From positions 19,221,692 through 19,285,691 of the forward strand of contig CM032660.1 of NCBI GenBank assembly GCA_019095985.1: a DNA stretch of 64,000 nucleotides, given 5' to 3'. Positions 16,815-29,769 of this stretch are shown here, one piece after another (the stretch's first letter is position 1; every line of letters starts with the position of its first letter). A program made the translations under genes and the position numbers. The DNA comes from Streblospio benedicti. Its lineage: Eukaryota; Annelida; Polychaeta; Spionida; Spionidae. The notes beneath the pieces were generated by a model that saw only the letters and a list, made by a program, of their open reading frames with translations, made no database searches and was not told where the DNA came from.

Positions 16815-19268
16815 ATGGTGAGTTTTAACCGTGTGTTGATATTATTTCGTGTTTAAATGACTCGCAGTTGGTTGCACACACACTAATACTTCATTATTGT
16901 ATTTGTGGTTAGAAGTTTTATGTTAGTGCTGCTGTGTGGTAAGTCCTGTCAAGTCAGTTGGACATCGATCATATGACACTGCCAGTCTGGATTTGGCTGA
17001 TAGTCGGTAGGGCCCTAGGTTGGGGCATCACACCGACGGAGGCCACGTGTTGTTGGTACATGGACCTCCAGAGGCAGGCTAGGTAGCCAACTTAGCCTTG
17101 GGGGTGGAGGGATAACACTAGCTATTGTTTTCAAACTAGGTGAGTTCCTTGCGTGCAGAGGGGTGGCTCTCCTCTACGCAGGACGCTTCTTAACTAGGTT
17201 TCCGAGCCTCGCGCTTTGCGTCGCCATGGTGCACTGTCTAATAGTAATACTATACTGTGGCGACACGCTCGGTGGAGATCAGCAATGCAGTAGCAGACGT
17301 AAGACGTAACGGTTTTGGCGACACTGAGTCTGCCATGGCCTGGGCGCAAACTTGCGACGCAGGCAAATTACATTTTCAGGTCGTATGCTCTAACCACTGA
17401 ACCACTGAGGACCACACTATATATCCGTAGAGAATACATTAGTTTATTCCATCTGAAAAACAAAAAATCAAAAACAAAAACAAGATCCCCAAATAACGAA
17501 TGATATCATTGCTTGAATTATTCAAGTTAACGATGAGCACATAAGCTCACAGGAGCAATTTAGACAGTGACCTATGCTTGTTTGACTGATGCGGAGCCTA
17601 AACCATAAGAGGTTTACCTCTTACGAGGTTTAGTCTCAGCATCAGTAGTTTAGACAGTGATCTATGCTTGTTGGACTCATGCGGAGCCTAAACTGTAAAG
17701 AGGTTTAGGCTCTGCATCAGTCGAACAAGCATAGATCAATGTCTAAAATGCTCCTGTGCCTCAACTTACAACATTGAGTCAATTATGAACCCAATAGTTC
17801 TGCAGCGAGCATGCATATGTATCAGTCTATGGAATAATGTACTTCGTATTATTTCATGTCAACCACAGGGATGCTTTAAAGAGAAATCAATGCGTGTGTG
17901 ACTGATGGCTCACACATGCATAGATATCTATATATGCTGTTTGTTGAACCATTGTACTGTACTGACTGCGTCATCAGGGCACAAACACTTAACGGAATTA
18001 GAAGAATCAGCGTAATACGAATTAATAAATCGTGCCTGCCACATTTTGTAATAAAGTTACAGCCATCATGGTTTCTTTGAACTACTTAATCACCGAACCT
18101 ACAACACCTACGTTTAACAAAATGAACAGAAAAAACATAAAAATCAGAATATTTTCTGCTACTTCTGGACATTGCCGTCCATCTTGGAAATTTTTTTTCT
18201 CATAAATATTCAAAATTGTTCATGCATTTTCATGAAAACTATTTCCTTTCGTTTTGGGTTCAACAACTGCTGACCTGCAGATCTATCCTGCATTCTAACA
18301 TATACTGTCCAACCCTCACATTGGGAAACCACATTTATCCTTAGATGCATTTGAACGTTTTTATTTTGTATTTTTAGCTGGTATTGGTGTTGGGTGATCT
18401 GCACATTCCTCATAGGAGTAACAATGTGCCTGCCAAATTTAAGAAGCTTTTAGTTCCTGGGAAGATTCAACACATCTTATGTACAGGGAATCTTTGTACT
18501 AAAGAGTCCTTTGATTATCTTAAAACACTTGCAAGTGACGTTCATGTAGTTCGTGGAGACTTTGATGAAGTAAGTATTTTGTAATCTATTTGTGTTTCCA
18601 ATAATTTAATTGGTAATATTGGTTATATACAGTGTAACGTCCATTTAATAATCTTTTCGTAACTTTGAAAGTGGATTTAATTATGTTTCAGAACATGAAT
18701 TATCCAGAACAAAAAGTTGTTACTGTCGGACAGTTCCGTATTGGATTGTGTCATGGTCATCAAATAGTGCCGTGGGGTGATACAGAATCATTAAGTATGT
18801 TACAAGGACAACTGGATGTTGACATTTTAATCACAGGACATACACACAAATTTGAAGCCTTTGAGCATGAAAACAAATTTTTCATAAACCCAGGATCTGC
18901 CACGGGAGCATACAATGCATTAGATAGGTAATACTTTACCATCCATAATTTGTCAAAATTATTTATTTCTTGTTTAATCTAGATTCAATTAAATTCATGT
19001 ATAAGTTAAATTGAATTTATTGATGGGAAATCAAATTATTAGGTACCACAACTATATCTGATCAAAATCATTCAAGTACATAATAAGTATATCCTATTCT
19101 ACCACTGGCAAGAAAGATTAAAATATTGAATGATTCAAAATTTTTTTCAGCAATATTACGGCATCCTTTGTCCTGTTAGACATTCAACAATCCACAGTTG
19201 TCACTTATGTGTATCAACTTGCAGGAGATGATGTTAAAGTTGAGCGTATTGAGTACAAAAAGTCTTAG
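16815..19268 (+). CDS. VPS29: VPS29 retromer subunit, four exons
   Basis: VPS29 is the metallophosphoesterase-fold subunit of the retromer coat (with VPS35 and VPS26), which recycles cargo from endosomes. Exons: 16815-16817 (only the ATG), 18378-18569, 18692-18927, 19151-19268 (TAG). They give 182 residues, exactly the human length, and are very similar throughout. Visible motifs: GDLHIPHR (Asp8, His10), GNLC (Asn39), [10 protein letters not shown] (His86) and [20 protein letters not shown] (His115, His117). These are the metal-site positions of the phosphoesterase fold. The C-terminus [10 protein letters not shown] matches the family. A first exon of only three coding bases agrees with the vertebrate isoform that begins MLVLVLGD. 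It is divergent from RAD9 and upstream of PPTC7 on the same strand. Confidence 0.98.
17030..17410. repeat. Interspersed repeat copy in VPS29 intron 1 (second copy at 48640-48860)
   Basis: The segment from about 17079 (GCTAGGTAGCCAACTTAGCC, then GGGGTGG, ACACTAGCTAT and CAAACTAGGTGAGTTC) matches 48648-48725 in the same orientation. The similarity continues more weakly through the GGAGATC-GCA-TACAG part. The family is unknown. It is GC-richer than its surroundings and has no ORF. Confidence 0.65.
17548..17758. mobile_element. Inverted-repeat MITE with internal duplication
   Basis: The ends are CACAGGAGCAATTTAGACA and the inverse TGTCTAAAATGCTCCTGTG. Pairing continues through a motif of the form CTATGCTTGTT-GACT-ATGCGGAGCCTAAAC. 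The left arm is partly repeated at about 17648-17695. There is no ORF. It sits in VPS29 intron 1. Confidence 0.8.
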
Positions 19269-22113
19269 GTGCTAATTAATGTTATTTTTACCATTAATTC
19301 TTGTCTAATTTTAACATAGAACCTGTGCATGTCTGTAATTCTGTTTTCATAATTGTAAACTAGGGAACATTGAGTAATATGTGTTTCCTTGGACTGTATT
19401 TTTAAGTGTTCAAGTTATTTGAGTACAATAACTCCTTCATTGGTAGCCTTTTGATTTATTTAGAAAATAGGTCCAGATAAACATGTATTGTATGAACATT
19501 ATTTCTAACAAAAAGGAGTGACCAAAAATTTGTAACGATAATTCATAGAATTTACCTCACAAACAAAAATAATGTATGTATAAATGTATGTTGTGCACAT
19601 TCCTTTTATTGATGTAAATTTAATGTACATCATAATTATGATTTGATGTAAATTTAATTATAATCTACTAAGATTCAAACAGAAAGAACAATTGATTTCA
19701 TGAATACATCTTATTTGGTGTGTAAGCATGAATAATGTTAATTATGAATATTGTCCAATCACTTCATAGCTGAAGAATCATATTCATGGTTTCTTAGAAA
19801 TAATGAATATAGTATTACGGATACTAGTATAGCTGTGTAACTTAAATCACATTTTTAAATGTCAAACATTTATGCTGCACATTGTTTCTTGATAGGTCGG
19901 ACAGCTTCTATGTTGTCAAATGAATTTCATTTTAAAGAAATTGAGATGAGCGAGAACTGTGTTATTACCAAACCAAATGTATTTTTTTGTTAAATATGGA
20001 AAAATGAATTGAAATAATACCAGGTGTCGCATGTCAAAAGAAATGTTGACCAGATTTGTTGCTTTGTATGTTGAAATATGTAAATAAAATTATCATTGTT
20101 GATCACTTAAATATAGATTTAGTTTAGTGATTAATAATAATTCATGCAAAAGTTAATTAAATTGAAATTGGGTCTGCAGGCTGAAGCAGTCATTGCAAAC
20201 GATTCCTGTTCATTGTTCATATTTTGTACCCCACATCCACTCCACACACGTTCCAACCTTGATATGGAAACCTAGGAACCATTCAATGTTTCAGAAATTT
20301 TGAACAGTGGGTACGGTTGGGGTGGGTGGGTAAGAGAAATTGATTGATAAAAGAAAATGAAACTCGCAACCACCGATGAATGCAGCAGCAAGGTTCAAGT
20401 GCATCATTTCTGATGTACATGATAAACTAACTGTGAAATACTTTATGATCCTGCTTTATGTTTGTAGAAAAAAATTAAATCTGTGACATTAAAAATTCTA
20501 TTCTCCCTGAAATCCAGCCACCTGCTCTAGTTGCAAAATATCATGGAAAGCAATGTTGAAAACTTATCCAGAATTATTTTTAATTGACTGGTTAAAAATA
20601 TGTTCCCTCAGCTGCAGCTATATTATGATAACCCAACCAGTAATAATTATGTCCTTGATTATAATGTCGCAGACATATTGCTGGCTCGAGCTCGCTCTAC
20701 ATAAACTCTTTGACAGCATCGTGTTAAAAATTATCTTGTCAAGAAATACTTAATTACTAAATATTTACAAATATGTATTGTTTTGAATAGATTCATTGGA
20801 TTTCTTTCAACACACTAACTATATTCATTTTTTAGGTATATATCCTACCAAATTTTCACATTTAACATTTTTCTCCATCTTTTCAAAAACTGCTTCATCA
20901 GGGTGAGTGACTGTCTCTGAACCTGAGGGAATACTATGACCCACGATGAACGCGAATATCATGTATATGCTGTCTCACAGCTCCGAGCTACAACAGCACA
21001 TCTGAAGCTCTAGACATTCGCTGGCCATGACTGCCCCCAACCCCAACCTGTGACTGACACACTACCTGATGGCCTGCAGTGTCTGGTTGTAATGTCAGTC
21101 ACTTTACACTGGCACTGATGAAGCTATCTTGAAAAATTGACTCCCCTTCTCGCCCCCCCCCCCCCTGCACTCTTTTTTTGCTCTGTAAGTTAGAAGGATT
21201 TTACAACAGTTACAAAACAATGGAAATATGCATTGGTTGTCTGTACCCTTAATTCAGAGTTCAGGGCTCAGACCACAAAATCATTGTAACATCAGTGAAA
21301 AATTTGGTTCAAAACATGTGGCTGGTGCTGCTGGATGGTCATGTTATTTGAAACGTAGGTTGGTTCCGATACTGATTACAGATATGGTGAAAAAAATAAG
21401 CTAAGACTAAATCAGTGCCAAACCAGTTATTCTATTTATAATTAGTTGAATATTTATTGTACATGGTCGGTTGTTAGCCAGTTATGTATAGATGTAGAAC
21501 TGGTCTAGACTAGCGAGGATTTCGATCAGGGAGTAGGGCCTAGTGCATCAATAGCGCTGTTCGGCCATACACATAATTCATGAATTTTACGCATGACATG
21601 AACTCCACATTATAGAGGTCACTAAATGTCGAGCCATACAGTTTATGTGTACCATGCATGGCTGCGGTTTTAGCAATTGGTGATCTAGGTTGTAGGGCTC
21701 ATCAAGGCTGCCAGAGCTCTGGCAAAGTGGTTATGCCTCTATGGTTTTTACCCTCAGCAGCTGTAAATAAAATATGCTACTGGAGAAATAAAAGATTTTC
21801 TGCCAACACTTATGGCTAGGCAAAGCATACGGAGCCTAGTCATATCATGCTATAGTTCTAGTTAAGTTATAGATCTTACAATTGAGCATTTATTTGGTAA
21901 TCTGAACCCTTATAATTATTTCATCCTTTATCATTTATAGTTTTGACACTGAATTATCAAAGTAAGACATCTAGTGAGGCTACAAAAATTACGTCACATG
22001 TCAATATGGCTACTTTTGTGATGTCGTCGTAGAAAGTTAGTTATATTTAAGTAAATTTCTCGTATTAAGTACAATGGATTCGTAAATAAAACGGATATTA
22101 GAGTGTAAAAATC
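19269..22113. other. VPS29 3' UTR and intergenic spacer to PPTC7
   Basis: AT-rich sequence. An AATAAA at about 20086 could end the VPS29 transcript. From about 20880 to 21150 two segments (CTGCTTCATCAGGGTGAGTGACTG and CAGTCAC, then CACTGATGAAGC, split here for length) pair weakly as inverted repeats around a poly-C tract near 21157. No coding exon was seen. Confidence 0.45.
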
Positions 22114-25100
22114 ATGCAAGCAGTTGTTATATATAGTAGACTTGCTGCGAGAGCCATAGCGACAGGATTTGGAGCCGAATTGCAACACCGTGAACTACAC
22201 TGTCCTTCACTTTCTTCACATGCCCGACCTTTGCATTTAGTGACAGCCTCTGCAGGGCTTTCAAAGACATTTTCAGCTGCTCAAATCACACCAAAATGGT
22301 GCTATGGAGATGATGCTTGCTTTATAACAAGTCACAAAACGGCAGATGTCATAGGTAAGTGCCATCAATGAGAAGAAATATCGTGTTTTGTTTGTCCTTC
22401 ACGCGACCTCACCCGGAAACTAAAAAACGTAAACATAAACAAAGACAATAGATTTTTGTCAACTAAGATATGTCCATCACGGTCTTCAAATTAGGCACGT
22501 GAAGGCTGTTGGTATTAAAAACAAAAACAAAAATGACAAAAAACAATCAGATCAACAGTCCATGCAGTGAAATTAATTTGTTAGGGAGGTTGGTTAAATA
22601 AAATACCTGTCACTTTAGGATTTAACCACTTGTCCTATATTTAGAGAAAAAGCAAGGTCATCAGTCATATCTACTAAAACCCGGGACCAAACGTGACCAA
22701 ACCGTGACGTGACCTATAAATAAATGGTGTTTGGTATGGTTTGATCCTGGGAGTGTCTCGGCTGTTGGGTCTAGTCCCGAATGTCATTATACAGTGTGAT
22801 GGTTATTACAGATTATAGTTTAGTTTTTGAATTATGATAGATTTTGAGCTGATTTAACCAGTGTTTGTTCCAGATTAGGTCCCGGATCTAGTCCCGGATT
22901 TGATAAGATTTGTTGTGGTGGTCATTATAGTTAAGTTTTCTGTGAAAAAAATGATAGATTTTGAGCTGATTTAACTAGTGTTTGGTCCCATATATAGTCC
23001 CGGTTGCAGTCCTGGATTTGTCCCGGATCTAGTCCCGGATTTGTTAATACATAGTGTGATGGTCATTTTAGTTCAATTTTCAGTCAAAAATGATAGACTT
23101 TGAGAGGATTTAACCAGTGTTTGGTCCCGGATTATGTCCCGGATCTAGTCCCTGATTAGTTGTGTCCATCTGCTTTCCAATCTGCTAGTCGTCCAGGTCC
23201 CCCTTTGAAGAGAAAAACTTCACAACCTGTCATGTAATTGATAGAAAGAGTAATAGGTATAGGTGTATATACAAAGAGCAATAGGTATAGATGTATATAC
23301 ATAGTAGAAAATAGTTAAAGTATAAAGATATTGGAGATTGGAAGAACTACTTACCCTTTGGCCTAAATGGCAAATAATTGGAAGCAGTTATATTTGTCTG
23401 ATACAAAATTTTCTCAGCATCTTTTGTCTGTTTTTTTTCATACTGAAAAGTATTAAGTCACGTATTGGTCGCGGAATAGTCCCAGGTTGGTCACGTATTG
23501 GTCCCGTAATGTCACGTCACGTTTGGTTACGTTTGGTCCCGGGTTTTAGTAGGTACCGTCAACAGTCTATGGTTTAGATTATGAATTTTCTTATTAGGAC
23601 ATTTGAACATAGAGTTTAAAAGCACACTAGACATAGCACAGCATATGATCGTGAACTTTATTTTTCGATTATGTGGTTTAAAGATGATGCTCAGCAAAAG
23701 AAAATAGCTGAAATAGTTGTTCTATAAAATACAGTATCAATGAATGTTCCCTTTTCCATTGCAAGTGTAAGGAAAATGATATTTATATTCTCTGGATTTA
23801 ATATTTATTACAACTCAAATGATGCCAAAAATATGAGATCACTAACCAGATCAAAATATCCAAAACTACAATTAAGGATGCTGACATATTTGTGGACATC
23901 TGGTGAGTCTGTCTGCTGAAATACCGATCAGGCGCTAGAATAGCATTTAATGAATCTGTATGTCCATGGAAAAAATCCCGAGGTAGACTCCACACCACAT
24001 GGGTAGACACTACAGAAAGACTTAAATGAACTGAAAATAAACATTAAAGTTACAGATACAGTAATAGCAAATAATTACCAAAGTTAATAGTCATTGCTGA
24101 CTGTGATCAATACAAAGCTAAGACTAAAGCATATTGCGGTATGTGAGGGAATCCTGTCAGAATATCAGACCTGAATCCTAACTGTTCATGATGATGATCT
24201 AATTTCTTTGCTTGTAACATTGAAGGTGTAGCTGATGGTGTTGGCGGGTGGCGTTCTTATGGAGTAGATCCATCACAGTTTCCACGGACTTTGATGTCAA
24301 CATGTGAGCGCCTTGTTAAAGAAGGTCACTTTAGCCCTCAGGACCCTGTCAAAGTTTTGGCAGATGGATACCAAGAATTGATGGAGAGCAAAACGTCTTT
24401 AATAGGTGAATATGCTATATGTATATTTTTCAATTATGTTTAATATATTATGTCAATAGAATCGTAATTAAATCTCCCCGGACGAAGTCCGAAGGGGGAT
24501 TTCTTGCTTTGCTTCTGTCCGTACGTCCGTCCCGTGCGTTCGTCCGAAATAAACAGGCTGATAACTCAAAGACTACTTGAGCTATTGATTTGCAAATTGA
24601 ATATGTCTTGTTTGAGGAAAAAAGTACCTCTCAAAAAATTTTGTTTGTACTTTGGCCTACTTTTGATGAACTTATGAGCGTTACATAATAAACCTTGTTA
24701 ACACTCTACAGGGAGAAGTATTTGACCTATGGTCACCAAACTTCATATTTAGCTTCGTTGTACTACTCTCCAGAGCTGATTAGATTTTGGTGTACTTTGG
24801 CCTACTTTTGATGAAGTTACGATGTGTTTTTAAAAACAAATTATTACGTAATTGTGTTTATCTGTCTTCTGGGAACAGTTTATGACTTATCATCACGAAA
24901 ATTGACATTTGGTATGTCCATATCACTCTCCTCACGTGATTTGATATTGGTGTACTTTGGCCTACTTTTGAACTTGCGAGCGTTACGTAATAAACCTTGT
25001 TAACACTCTACAGGGGGAAGTATTTGACCTATGGTCACCAAACTTCATATTTAGCTTCGTTGTACTACTCTCCAGAGCTGATTAGATTTTGGTGTACTTT

Positions 25101-27234
25101 GGTCTACTTTTGATGAAGTTACGATGTGTTTTTAAAAATAAATTATTACGTAATTGTGTTTATCTGTCTTCTGGGAACAGTTTATGACTTATCATCACGA
25201 AACTTGACATTTGGTATGTCCATATCACTCTCCTCACGTGATTTGATATTGGTGTACTTTAGCCTACTTTTGAACTTACGAGCGTTACATAATAAACCTT
25301 GTTACCACTCTACAGGGAGAAGTATTTGACCTATGGTCACCAAACTTCATATTTAACCTCGTTGTACTACTCTCCAGAGCTGATTAGATTTTGGTGTACT
25401 TTGGCCTACTTTTGATGAAATTACGATGTGTTTTAAAAACAAATTATTACGAATTTGTGTTTATCTGTCTCCTGGGAAGACTTTATTACCTATCATCACC
25501 AAACTTGACATTTTGTATGACTATGTCACTCTCCTCACGTGATTTGATATTTGAGTACTTTGGCCTACTTTTCAAAAATGGCCTGATCGGGGAAATGGCC
25601 TGATCGGGGAAGGGGAGACTTACGGCGTTCCCGACGACTACTTGTTTGTAGTCAACTTTGTTCTGGCCACGTGTAATATATAAGGGATCATTTACAGGAT
25701 AATTTGGTGTAATTGATTTACAGTGTCTACATTAGTATCTTATGTCAGGATATTTACAGTGGTGATATGAAAAGTTAATTAATATGCATTCTAATCTTTG
25801 TCTCAATTTTTAGGTAGTTGCACAGCATGTGTTGTAGCTCTGGATAAAGAAGACAAAACATTGTATTCAGCAAACTTAGGTGATAGTGGTTTGTTGGTCA
25901 TAAGAAGTGGGGAAGTGGTTCATCGATCAGTTGAACAGCAGCATTATTTCAACACACCATTCCAATTGTCTGTAGCTCCAACTGTGTTAGAAGGTGTAGT
26001 TTTGTCAGATAGGTAAGAAATGGTGTTTAGATTATATTTTGACTTGATTATAATGTGTTGAACATGATTGTCCTGTGATTATACATTGCATTTTATTATC
26101 AATGCTCTCGTATCTGTTGGTGTGTTCATATTTAAGTTTTTAATAAAAATTTTGTACATATAGCCATATCGGTTTCATGAAAAATTGTTAATTCATAATA
26201 TAAGATAATCAAGGTGAAATAAAAGTTCTTTGTCAAATTATTGTGCTGAAGATAATTTGAAATTAGATTTTTAATAACTCCAGTTATTTCATTCATTTTT
26301 TAGTCCAGAATCAGCTGCTAGTGCATCTTTTGGGGTTCGTAATGGTGACATAATTTTGATAGGAACTGATGGCCTTTTCGACAACCTTAGTGAAGAAATG
26401 ATTCTTCATCATTTGTCAAAATTAAAGGTACATTTTTTATTTCATTTGTACTTTTTATATATGCTTCCTTAAATCTACGTTTGTTGTGTCAGTGCTTGGC
26501 GGTGATTGTTAAATTTGAATTTTGTTGTTGTATTGCAGGACCACAAAGTGGAAAACGTCCAAAAAGTAGCCGATAAAATTGCTCATCAAGCCCATGAATT
26601 GGCCTTTGACCCTGATTATATGTCTCCATTTGCATTTAATGCAGCAGCAAACGGCTTTGATAATGTGAAAGGTAATGATTAATTAATTTATTTAATGTTA
26701 AGGATAAATTGTTTTAGATGGAAACTCTCTCTTGCCTGTTAAGTTTTATCAGTGGAAGAAATGAATAAAGTTAACTTTAATGATGAGAGAAGTTCATTGA
26801 ATACATGCAAGTATATAAGATCATTGACACTGAAAAACTGGCACTTTGCGAGCTGGTTTCGCCATATTTGTCAGTGTAAAATTTGGGCTATACTAAAAAG
26901 TTGTGAAATATGCACCACCAAAACGTGCAATTGTTAGCACAGGCAAGCTATAAAATTAAATTCTGCCCATGTGTATGATATACATTTTAAAATGTACAAA
27001 GAACCTAGGCATCTAATTTAAAACTATTTTTGATATCATAGTCCTTTGACTTGTAGCATATTGTATTTATTTATTGAAGATTAATATAGAAACACTTTAA
27101 GATTAAGATTGCTTGTTTGTTAATTTATTTTCATTCTCCGTATCAACATGTATATAATTTTCATTTTAGGTGGTAAGCCAGATGACATCACAGTTGTTCT
27201 TGCAAGAGTTACAGAAGATTTCACGCAAACGTAA
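22114..27234 (+). CDS. PPTC7: PPTC7-like mitochondrial PP2C phosphatase, six exons
   Basis: Metal-dependent Ser/Thr phosphatase (PPM/PP2C family). PPTC7 homologues act in mitochondria on coenzyme Q and import proteins. Exons: 22114-22354, 24226-24405, 25814-26012, 26304-26427, 26539-26671, 27170-27234 (TAA). They sum to 314 codons (313 aa; human 304). PP2C motifs in order: [19 protein letters not shown] (metal Asp), [28 protein letters not shown] (family-specific), GTDGLFDN (metal Asp) and [13 protein letters not shown] (metal Asp). The first 50 residues are rich in Arg, Ala and Ser with no acidic cluster, as expected of a mitochondrial targeting segment. Introns 1 and 2 are enlarged by repeats. 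The neighbourhood (RAD9, VPS29) matches human 12q24.11, supporting orthology. Confidence 0.96.
22672..23551. mobile_element. Non-autonomous DNA transposon with about 40-bp TIRs and internal tandem repeats
   Basis: The left end TACTAAAACCCGGGACCAAA is inverted at the right end (TTTGGTCCCGGGTTTTAGTA), and the match continues inward through GTGACC and GTCACGTCACG. Inside, a unit of about 115-135 bp is repeated roughly three times between 22790 and 23165. Each unit has GATAGATTTTGAG, GTGTTTGGTCCC and GTCCCGGATCTAGTCCCGG. There is no transposase ORF. It lies in PPTC7 intron 1. Confidence 0.8.
24472..25622. mobile_element. Tandem-repeat-bearing element in PPTC7 intron 2
   Basis: About three direct copies of a unit of about 302 bp start near 24678, 24980 and 25283, each beginning GCGTTACATAATAAACC. 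Every unit is itself a dimer of two related halves of about 150 bp, both ending GGTGTACTTTGGCCTACTTTTGA. The array is bracketed by CTCCCCGGACGAAG with GTCCGTACGTCCGTCC on the left and GGCCTGATCGGGGAAGGGGAG on the right. TCTCCCC and GGGGAGA form short inverted ends. Confidence 0.75.
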
Positions 27235-29769
27235 TATTACAAAATCATGTAGGAACTTACAATTTTATGTAGGAAATTATGTTTAGACAAATTGTCATGA
27301 ACATTAACAGTGTCTCCATTATGAACAATCAGCATAGATACTGACTTTTTGTTGATAATGTATTTCTGCTGGCAGATTGTGGTAATTTTTTAATATTTTT
27401 GTGACACTTTTGACAAGTGCAATAATGAAGACGAGCTGTAATCAACAGGCATCAAGACAATCTAATCTATAATTTGATGACGGTACGGTGACCATTAGAC
27501 ATCCTTTCCTACATTTTCCAACTTGTTATGTTTTGTGATATTAATTAAAAGCTAAAGCTTCCTTCTTTCTATCCTGTCTGAACATCTGGTATGATGTATA
27601 AATGCACAATTAATGCAATTACATTATTTTAAATCTTTTTCCCCTACTGATATTATTTTATTACATGTTAGACAATTTATATACCATATATGAATTTTTA
27701 GATTGTTTTCACAAATTTTTGATTTTGTAGTGAAAAAAAAAAACACCTTGCTAGTTGTGTATCAAATCTGTCCATGGTTGCTACATGTATGTGGTATATT
27801 TTGGATTAACACAAATCAATTACTTTTTAATATTGTTATTAGATAGCAAATTAACAAAGTAATTTACCGTTTTGTTAGCATTTTGTTTGTGTTAGAAAAT
27901 TTCAAGTTGTTTTACCCTATTAGAGGGTCTACCACAATAGTGCATAAACTACTAAGGTGGACTAATGGCACACCACTTAAACAGCAAACCTGGATACTGA
28001 TTTTCAGTTTCAAACAGTTCTAGACTAATTAAATTAGAACATACAAAAATTATCATACTTTATTATTTTCATAGCTAATATTTTTCATTTTATTCCATTC
28101 ATGTTGACAAATTTCGCATCACAGTGTGATATGTTTAACTTCAATATAGCATGAGTTTTGCAAATACATTTTGTTTTGTAAGCTGGTTGAATTGAAATGA
28201 TAAACACTTTGAATGCATCATGCATTCAAAGTGTTCTCATTTCATGATTCCTTGAAAGGGAGTTGAATATTAAGAAAACATGATACATGTATATGAGTTC
28301 ATATTTTCTTTTAAGATGGGATTATTTCAATTTTATTGGTGTTGAAAATATGTGTTAATTGTATTGCAAATGTTAGTGATGTTTCGTTCATTTAATGTTT
28401 CATGTAACTGTAAAACTTAAAACCATCTTGCATTTAGATTGTAATCAGATGGGTTCATTTTGCAATAAACACTCTCCGTTTGAAAATGAAAATTTTTTCA
28501 TTTTCTTTTTGCAAATTTTGTACTGCAATGTTCTTATTTGTTCAATAAATTATTTTGAAAATCCTGCATGCTGGTGAATATGGGATGAAGCGTGGTTCTG
28601 AAAGATGCGCCATAATGTTTAATCTTTGTGATGTTTGATAGGCTAGTTTTACTAGTGTGTTTATGTATGTTTGTAAAAGGTGAATTATGAAAATAAATTA
28701 AACAAATATTTTATTCTCTTGTTGCTTATGTAAGTAGCTGTATAAGCTTTAATGCTTAGATACTTTTTCTCCTAGTAATTACTAAAAGTTACGAGGAGGG
28801 GTTGTAATTAACTTCATTTTTTTCTATATAACCGATGGACTGCTACACTTTTTATAGTTTATCTCAACCAAGTAACACCGCTTCAAATAATCATAACTTT
28901 GCCATTTGTATTTGAAAGTATGTAACGCACAACAGTGTAACCTGCTTTTAATCTGATAAATTACATGGGGGCCTGTGAAATTGAGTCATACCCTGTATGC
29001 CGGGACAGCGGTGTTACATTTAGTCGTTTGGTATATTTCATGACGACAATGATTTCCATGATTATAGTAAAATCTGAATGCTTTGGATAATTCAAACAGA
29101 TTTATGTACATGAACATTATATTTGTAATGGCGTAATTTAGCACTATAATCAAGAATGCCAACAGCGTACTAGTATTCACGAAGTGCTTAGGTGTTGGGG
29201 TTGAAAATGTTTAGAAATAAAAAATTCTATATAGAGCTCATTGACATTCTGTTAGTCTCATGAAACGCCGCCCACTGACTCAGCTCAAAGCACTCATCAG
29301 TGCGTAGCAGAAGGATTTAATAGAGACTAAGAAAATTTGACATTAAATTCAAACCCAATGAATTATGTTGATTTCAGTAATGCTCCGACAATCAGGACCA
29401 TCATTTCTAAGCCACTGATAAATGCATGTAGGATAATAAGAATTTCAACATAGATGTTAATCTCTCATTTTGGTTTTAATGGTGTCACATAATCAAGTTT
29501 CCATATATTTCAAATTGGAAAACCTTACAGGAAATTCTTTATATACAAACCATATGCCACACAGTATGTGGCAAATTATAAATTTTAACACTGTAATAGA
29601 TCTATGATTTGTTTTCACATAAAAATATCACAAAGTTCATTTTCATCCATTTCTTATACCAGTGAAATTTTGGACATGACTTCCTACCCTATAAATGTGG
29701 AGCAAACATTGTAGAAATGGCTATCACAAAATCATAATTGTTAACAATACAAACAACCTATCAAGATCT
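27235..29769. other. Convergent intergenic region between PPTC7 and CFAP251
   Basis: AT-rich sequence holding the two 3' UTRs. An AATAAA near 28542 could serve PPTC7. A perfect 33-base palindromic hairpin lies at 28203-28235. No coding exon was seen. Confidence 0.45.
28203..28235. repeat. Perfect short palindrome (hairpin)
   Basis: The 16-base arm AACACTTTGAATGCAT and its exact complement are separated by a single C. It lies about 970 bp past the PPTC7 stop. It could be a hairpin in the 3' UTR or a chance AT-rich palindrome. Confidence 0.8.

Noticed and set aside
25126-25603. ORFs in PPTC7 intron 2
   Set aside because: They are periodic readings of the 302-bp tandem repeat.
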